Origin: Cacconaster sp964598495
GTDB lineage: Bacteria > Bacteroidota > Bacteroidia > Bacteroidales > UBA932
Reading direction: 5' to 3'
Assembly: GCA_964598495.1 (NCBI GenBank)
Contig: CAZRBY010000009.1
Location: 1-63,117 of the forward strand
Length of the DNA stretch: 63,117 nt
Made by a program: the position numbers and the translations under genes. The notes under the pieces were generated by a model that was not told where the DNA came from, did no database searches, and was given only the letters and a program-made list of their open reading frames with translations. Below are positions 60,395 through 63,117 of the stretch, piece by piece (within the stretch, counting starts at the first letter, position 1; every line of letters starts with the position of its first letter).

Positions 60395-60876
60395 CCTCCC
60401 CATCCCATGGTGAAGGGTTTACTCTTTTCCACTACACTCCTTGGAGCAAGCTCAAATATCAGAATATCACCTATGCGCAACAGATGGTTGCGCGATATTG
60501 TCTCCATCCATTTGCCTATAAGTCCGGGAGTTATCTCCGGACACAGTACTTGTAATTTCTCTGCTGGTTTTAAAGGGATTGGGATTACGGTAGTTGCGTC
60601 AAATGAAGTACTCCTTGTAAGGGAAAAAAGCTTTCCCTCGGCCAAAATATTGGCAGCATAGAGAGTGACTCCAAAGCCGACTGCATCATAATAGCGTCTG
60701 GCAAATCTCTCTGAAATAGCTTTGCCTGATTTGCATATCCTAACGCAAATGCAGGGAGCCGCTTCAAGCTCCGTAATCTCATCCGGACAATAGAAATCCC
60801 TCGGCTCATGCACCATAGTGGTGTCAGGCCGGAAGTAATAATTGTCGCAATCGTACGGAATTACTATCAGATTCAT
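60364..60876 (-). CDS. Divergent FAH-family (fumarylacetoacetate hydrolase-like) protein lacking the metal-binding Glu pair
   Basis: The 170-residue protein is shorter than the usual ~200. RICKSGKAISERFARRYYDAVGFGVTLYA at ~46-74 closely follows the FAH-fold phrase (V)VRICKLGK-I--RFA-RYYD-(I/V)G-GIDFTARD. The segment just before it reads ELEAAPCICVRI, where family members have an E-x-E metal ligand pair (H-Y-E-x-E-V-V-V). The later DLQ region is also changed. It may have lost metal catalysis. The 3' end overlaps the convergent flavoprotein gene by ~31 bp, and its start overlaps the exonuclease gene by 4 bp, so it is translated with the exonuclease and probably dnaN. Confidence 0.6.
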   Translation of the reverse strand: MNLIVIPYDCDNYYFRPDTTMVHEPRDFYCPDEITELEAAPCICVRICKSGKAISERFARRYYDAVGFGVTLYAANILAEGKLFSLTRSTSFDATTVIPIPLKPAEKLQVLCPEITPGLIGKWMETISRNHLLRIGDILIFELAPRSVVEKSKPFTMGWGGQELFSFNIC

Positions 60877-61667
60877 CTCGCGTTGAAGAGATTCTTGAGC
60901 TCGCTCTCCTTGTATTTCATCCAGATGTCGGTGATTACCTGCTTTGTGTCACGGGTAAATTCTCCTTTCATCATCCAGTCATAATAACTTGGTTCACTCT
61001 TGAATACATCGATTACCCTTTTGCCTTTGTGTTTGCCGAAATTAAATATCGGTTCGTCGGAGGGATCGCGTGCTATTCTGCCTGCAAAGTCCACTAATTT
61101 ACCCCTTTCCGAGAAAGAGGCGAGGAACTTTACATCATTTTTGAGATCGGGATACCTTGCAATCTGCGCCTCGAGTACTTCGAGGGTGGCGAGACTGTCG
61201 CCCTCTGCGGAGTGTGCCTTATCAAGTTCTTTGTTGCAGTAGAAACGGTATGCAGCCACCAGAGTCCTGGGTTCCATCTTATGGAAAATGTTTTGTACAT
61301 CGATCATCCTGCACTGCCTGAAATCAAACTCTACTTCGGCTCTGAGAAACTCCTCAGCCAGTATCGGAAGATCAAATTTGAGAGAGTTGAATCCGGCTAT
61401 ATCGCAACCGCTCATCCAATCGGCAAGTGATTTTGCTATTTGCTTGAATGTGGGACAATCCTTAACATCTTCGTCACTTATACCGTGAATCATACGAGAT
61501 TCTTCCGGGATGGGCATCTCGGGATTGATTCTGCGAGTCTTATGCTCGCGGGAACCATCTGGGTAAAGTTTGATGACGCTGATTTCGACAATTCTGTCCT
61601 CAGCAACGCTAAGTCCGGTACTCTCGATGTCAAATACTAGGATTGGCCTCTCAAGATCCAGTACCAT
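60873..61667 (-). CDS. 3'-5' exonuclease (DnaQ/epsilon-like, DEDDh) with DUF3820 C-terminus
   Basis: The 264-residue protein has exonuclease motif I FDIESTG (Asp13, Glu15), motif II region GFNSLKFDLPIL, and motif III AHSAEGDSLAT with His and Asp. The C-terminal ~70 residues (FNFGKHKGKRVIDVFKSEPSYYDWMM) are a DUF3820-type module found fused to such exonucleases. It lies 4 bp after dnaN, consistent with a role in proofreading or repair at the clamp (inference). Confidence 0.9.
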   Translation of the reverse strand: MVLDLERPILVFDIESTGLSVAEDRIVEISVIKLYPDGSREHKTRRINPEMPIPEESRMIHGISDEDVKDCPTFKQIAKSLADWMSGCDIAGFNSLKFDLPILAEEFLRAEVEFDFRQCRMIDVQNIFHKMEPRTLVAAYRFYCNKELDKAHSAEGDSLATLEVLEAQIARYPDLKNDVKFLASFSERGKLVDFAGRIARDPSDEPIFNFGKHKGKRVIDVFKSEPSYYDWMMKGEFTRDTKQVITDIWMKYKESELKNLFNAR

Positions 61668-61671
61668 AGTC

Positions 61672-62790
61672 CTATACGTTGATCATCACGGGCATCAGCA
61701 GTGCACGGAGGTTCTCGTCGGGATCGGTTTCGTCAGCCGATACGATGAGTACCGCCTTGCAGGGGTCTGCGAGCTCCATACACACATTCGAGTAAGGGAG
61801 ATTGGTCAGGATTTCAATCAGGAACTGTGCCTTGAATCCTATCTCCATCTCATCACCCTCATAGCTGCAGGAGAGACGCTCATAAGCTGATGTGGAAAAA
61901 CTCAGGTCTTGTGCTGAAACAACTACTTCGTTGAGCGAGAGTTTGAGCTTAATCTGATTGGAAGCTTGTGCGGAGCATACGGCAATGCGTCTTACAGAGT
62001 TAAGGAAGTCTGTCCTGCCGATTATGAGCTTATTGTCATTCTTGGGAATTACACTGCGGTATTGAGGGTATTTGCCTTCAATCAGGCGGCATACCAGCAT
62101 GTTGGTGCCGAAGTTAAAGTAAGCGTTCTTTGAGTCAAATATTATGGAGATGTTCTCTTCTACCCTTGGAAGGATGCTTTTTAGGATTGCTGCGGGCTTT
62201 TTGTGGAGGATGAACGAGCACTGTTGTGCAACCTTTGCATCTTTGAACTCAAAGCAGATGAGTTTGTGTGCATCAGACGCTACCATAGCTGAACTTTCAG
62301 GTGAGAGGTCGAAGAAGATACCATTCATAACGGGGCGCAATTCTTCCTCTGCAGTAGCGTATATCGTGTTGTTGATACCGTTAAGCAGAGTTTCTGCAGG
62401 GATTTCTAGAGTGTCATGCGTCTCACCGAGGGCGGGGAGTTGGGGATAGTCATCTGCATTGAAGCAGGGTATCTTGGACTCACCGTTGATCCAGGTAATC
62501 TCCATTGTATTGTCATGGCCATAGAACGTAAGCGGCTGGTCGGGGAACTCTTTTAAATAGTCGGTCAGTCGTCTTGCTGGGACAGCAAATGCTCCCTCCT
62601 GTTGTACATTGTCGATGCCGATGACCGTCTTTAGAGTGGTCTCTCCATCTGATGCGGTGACGGTAAGGGCATTGCCTTTTAAATCAAAAAGAAAATTTTC
62701 CAGGATGCTGGAAGAAGGTTTGTTTGCGATTACCCTTGATACAGATACCAGGCCGTGCAATAGTTCTGAACTTGATACTGAAAATCTCAT
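61672..62790 (-). CDS. dnaN: DNA polymerase III beta sliding clamp
   Basis: The 372-residue protein has three clamp domains, with the typical N-terminal phrase MRFSVSSSELLHGLVSVSRVI, LTVTASDGETTLKT, and the C-terminal LMPVMIN. Here it heads an operon with a DnaQ-like exonuclease and the FAH-like gene. No dnaA is adjacent, so this is not the classical origin neighbourhood. Confidence 0.96.
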   Translation of the reverse strand: MRFSVSSSELLHGLVSVSRVIANKPSSSILENFLFDLKGNALTVTASDGETTLKTVIGIDNVQQEGAFAVPARRLTDYLKEFPDQPLTFYGHDNTMEITWINGESKIPCFNADDYPQLPALGETHDTLEIPAETLLNGINNTIYATAEEELRPVMNGIFFDLSPESSAMVASDAHKLICFEFKDAKVAQQCSFILHKKPAAILKSILPRVEENISIIFDSKNAYFNFGTNMLVCRLIEGKYPQYRSVIPKNDNKLIIGRTDFLNSVRRIAVCSAQASNQIKLKLSLNEVVVSAQDLSFSTSAYERLSCSYEGDEMEIGFKAQFLIEILTNLPYSNVCMELADPCKAVLIVSADETDPDENLRALLMPVMINV

Positions 62791-62851
62791 ATTCCTTAAT
62801 TTTATATTTTTATTTTTTATTTTCGAATTCCCGAATCTTGTTTATGACCCA

Positions 62852-62859
62852 CAAATGTA
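62852..62859 (-). promoter_or_regulatory. -7 box of dnaN
   Basis: TACATTTG on the minus strand, 61 bp before the start at 62790, with an A/T-rich leader. Confidence 0.55.
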
Positions 62860-62918
62860 ATAATTTTTTGGCATATATTTTGGTTTATTTTTAATATGCT
62901 CCGAATAAATTAGAACTT

Positions 62919-63117
62919 ATGAAACGAAATACCCTTTTTTTGCTGATTACTCTACTGCTTTCGCTTACGATTTCGTGGCTTGTGGCGGACAAGGTTGTTG
63001 AGACAAAACTCTCCGCAGCTACTGCTGAGGCTGATGGTAAGCGATCATCCGCCATTGCGGGGGCTCATGGTGTCACAAACCGGACAGTCATTAGAACAGA
63101 TATGGGTGACTTTTCAG
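62919..63117 (+). CDS. Partial protein with N-terminal membrane anchor or signal peptide, truncated at the window edge
   Basis: The open frame from ATG 62919 encodes MKRNTLFLLITLLLSLTISWL then a charged segment (KVVETKLSAATAEADGK). It continues to the last base, giving 66 codons. The hydrophobic stretch has no lipobox. I do not recognise the family. It is divergent from dnaN across 128 bp. Confidence 0.6.
   Translation, partial: MKRNTLFLLITLLLSLTISWLVADKVVETKLSAATAEADGKRSSAIAGAHGVTNRTVIRTDMGDFS

Noticed and set aside
61672..63117. Chromosome replication origin near dnaN
   Set aside because: No dnaA gene and no cluster of DnaA boxes was seen. The divergent region is only 128 bp and A/T-rich without repeated nonamers.

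Overview
The window is from a member of the Bacteroidota, most likely order Bacteroidales. Many genes are preceded by the Bacteroidota-type -7 box TAnnTTTG, ribosome binding sites are mostly weak, and the gene content fits (surface lipoproteins with acidic residues after the lipid cysteine, S9 peptidases, PPC repeats, a long ribosomal protein S1, menaquinone methyltransferase). Three runs of exactly ten N (5938, 19589, 44612) and a start inside a C10 tract indicate a draft or metagenome scaffold with short unresolved gaps. The genus cannot be told from this sequence alone.

Layout. 1-2.1 kb: two minus-strand surface or outer-membrane genes, a partial DUF4892/OmpA-like protein and a three-repeat PPC lipoprotein whose start is broken by a homopolymer. 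2.6-3.75 kb: a Fic-family protein behind an operator-like cluster of GGGACAAA repeats. 3.9-7.3 kb: a glycyl radical enzyme resembling trans-4-hydroxy-L-proline dehydratase, with its radical-SAM activase. 7.4-10.7 kb: an A+T-rich, overlapping four-gene restriction-modification island (controller, two DNA methyltransferases, PD-(D/E)XK endonuclease) with the look of a type IIS system. 10.75-17.6 kb: a DPP-IV-like peptidase, aminopeptidase P, CreD, a DUF6794-like protein and a urea transporter. 17.7-19.6 kb, minus strand: a GNAT-nitrilase fusion and an antitoxin-like XRE regulator.

19.66-30.6 kb is the most interesting block. A TolC-type channel, an HlyD-type adaptor, two FtsX/MacB-type permeases and one ABC ATPase form an operon behind a near-consensus sigma-54 (-24/-12) promoter with nested inverted repeats upstream. 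A sigma-54-activating response regulator and a histidine kinase follow at once, with their own housekeeping-type promoter. It reads as a self-contained, two-component-controlled tripartite efflux or envelope-stress module.

30.9-43 kb: an MFS exporter paired with an M20 amidohydrolase, divergent MsrA and free-methionine-sulfoxide reductase genes, a prolyl-tRNA editing domain, a calcium-type P-ATPase, tRNA-Ala(GGC), small enzymes, tRNA-Leu(GAG), an orphan AIRS C-terminal domain, MenG and cardiolipin synthase. 42.5-63.1 kb is mainly core cell machinery: TypA, YceD-L32, tRNA-Arg(CCT), PrfA, an S9 peptidase, S1, RNase Z, an S41 protease, MltG, a LysM glucosaminidase, cytidine deaminase, SRP RNA, MnmA, a class-C-beta-lactamase-like lipoprotein, a BaiN-like flavoprotein, a degenerate FAH-like protein, a DnaQ-like exonuclease and DnaN. 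No CRISPR array, insertion sequence or integrase was seen.
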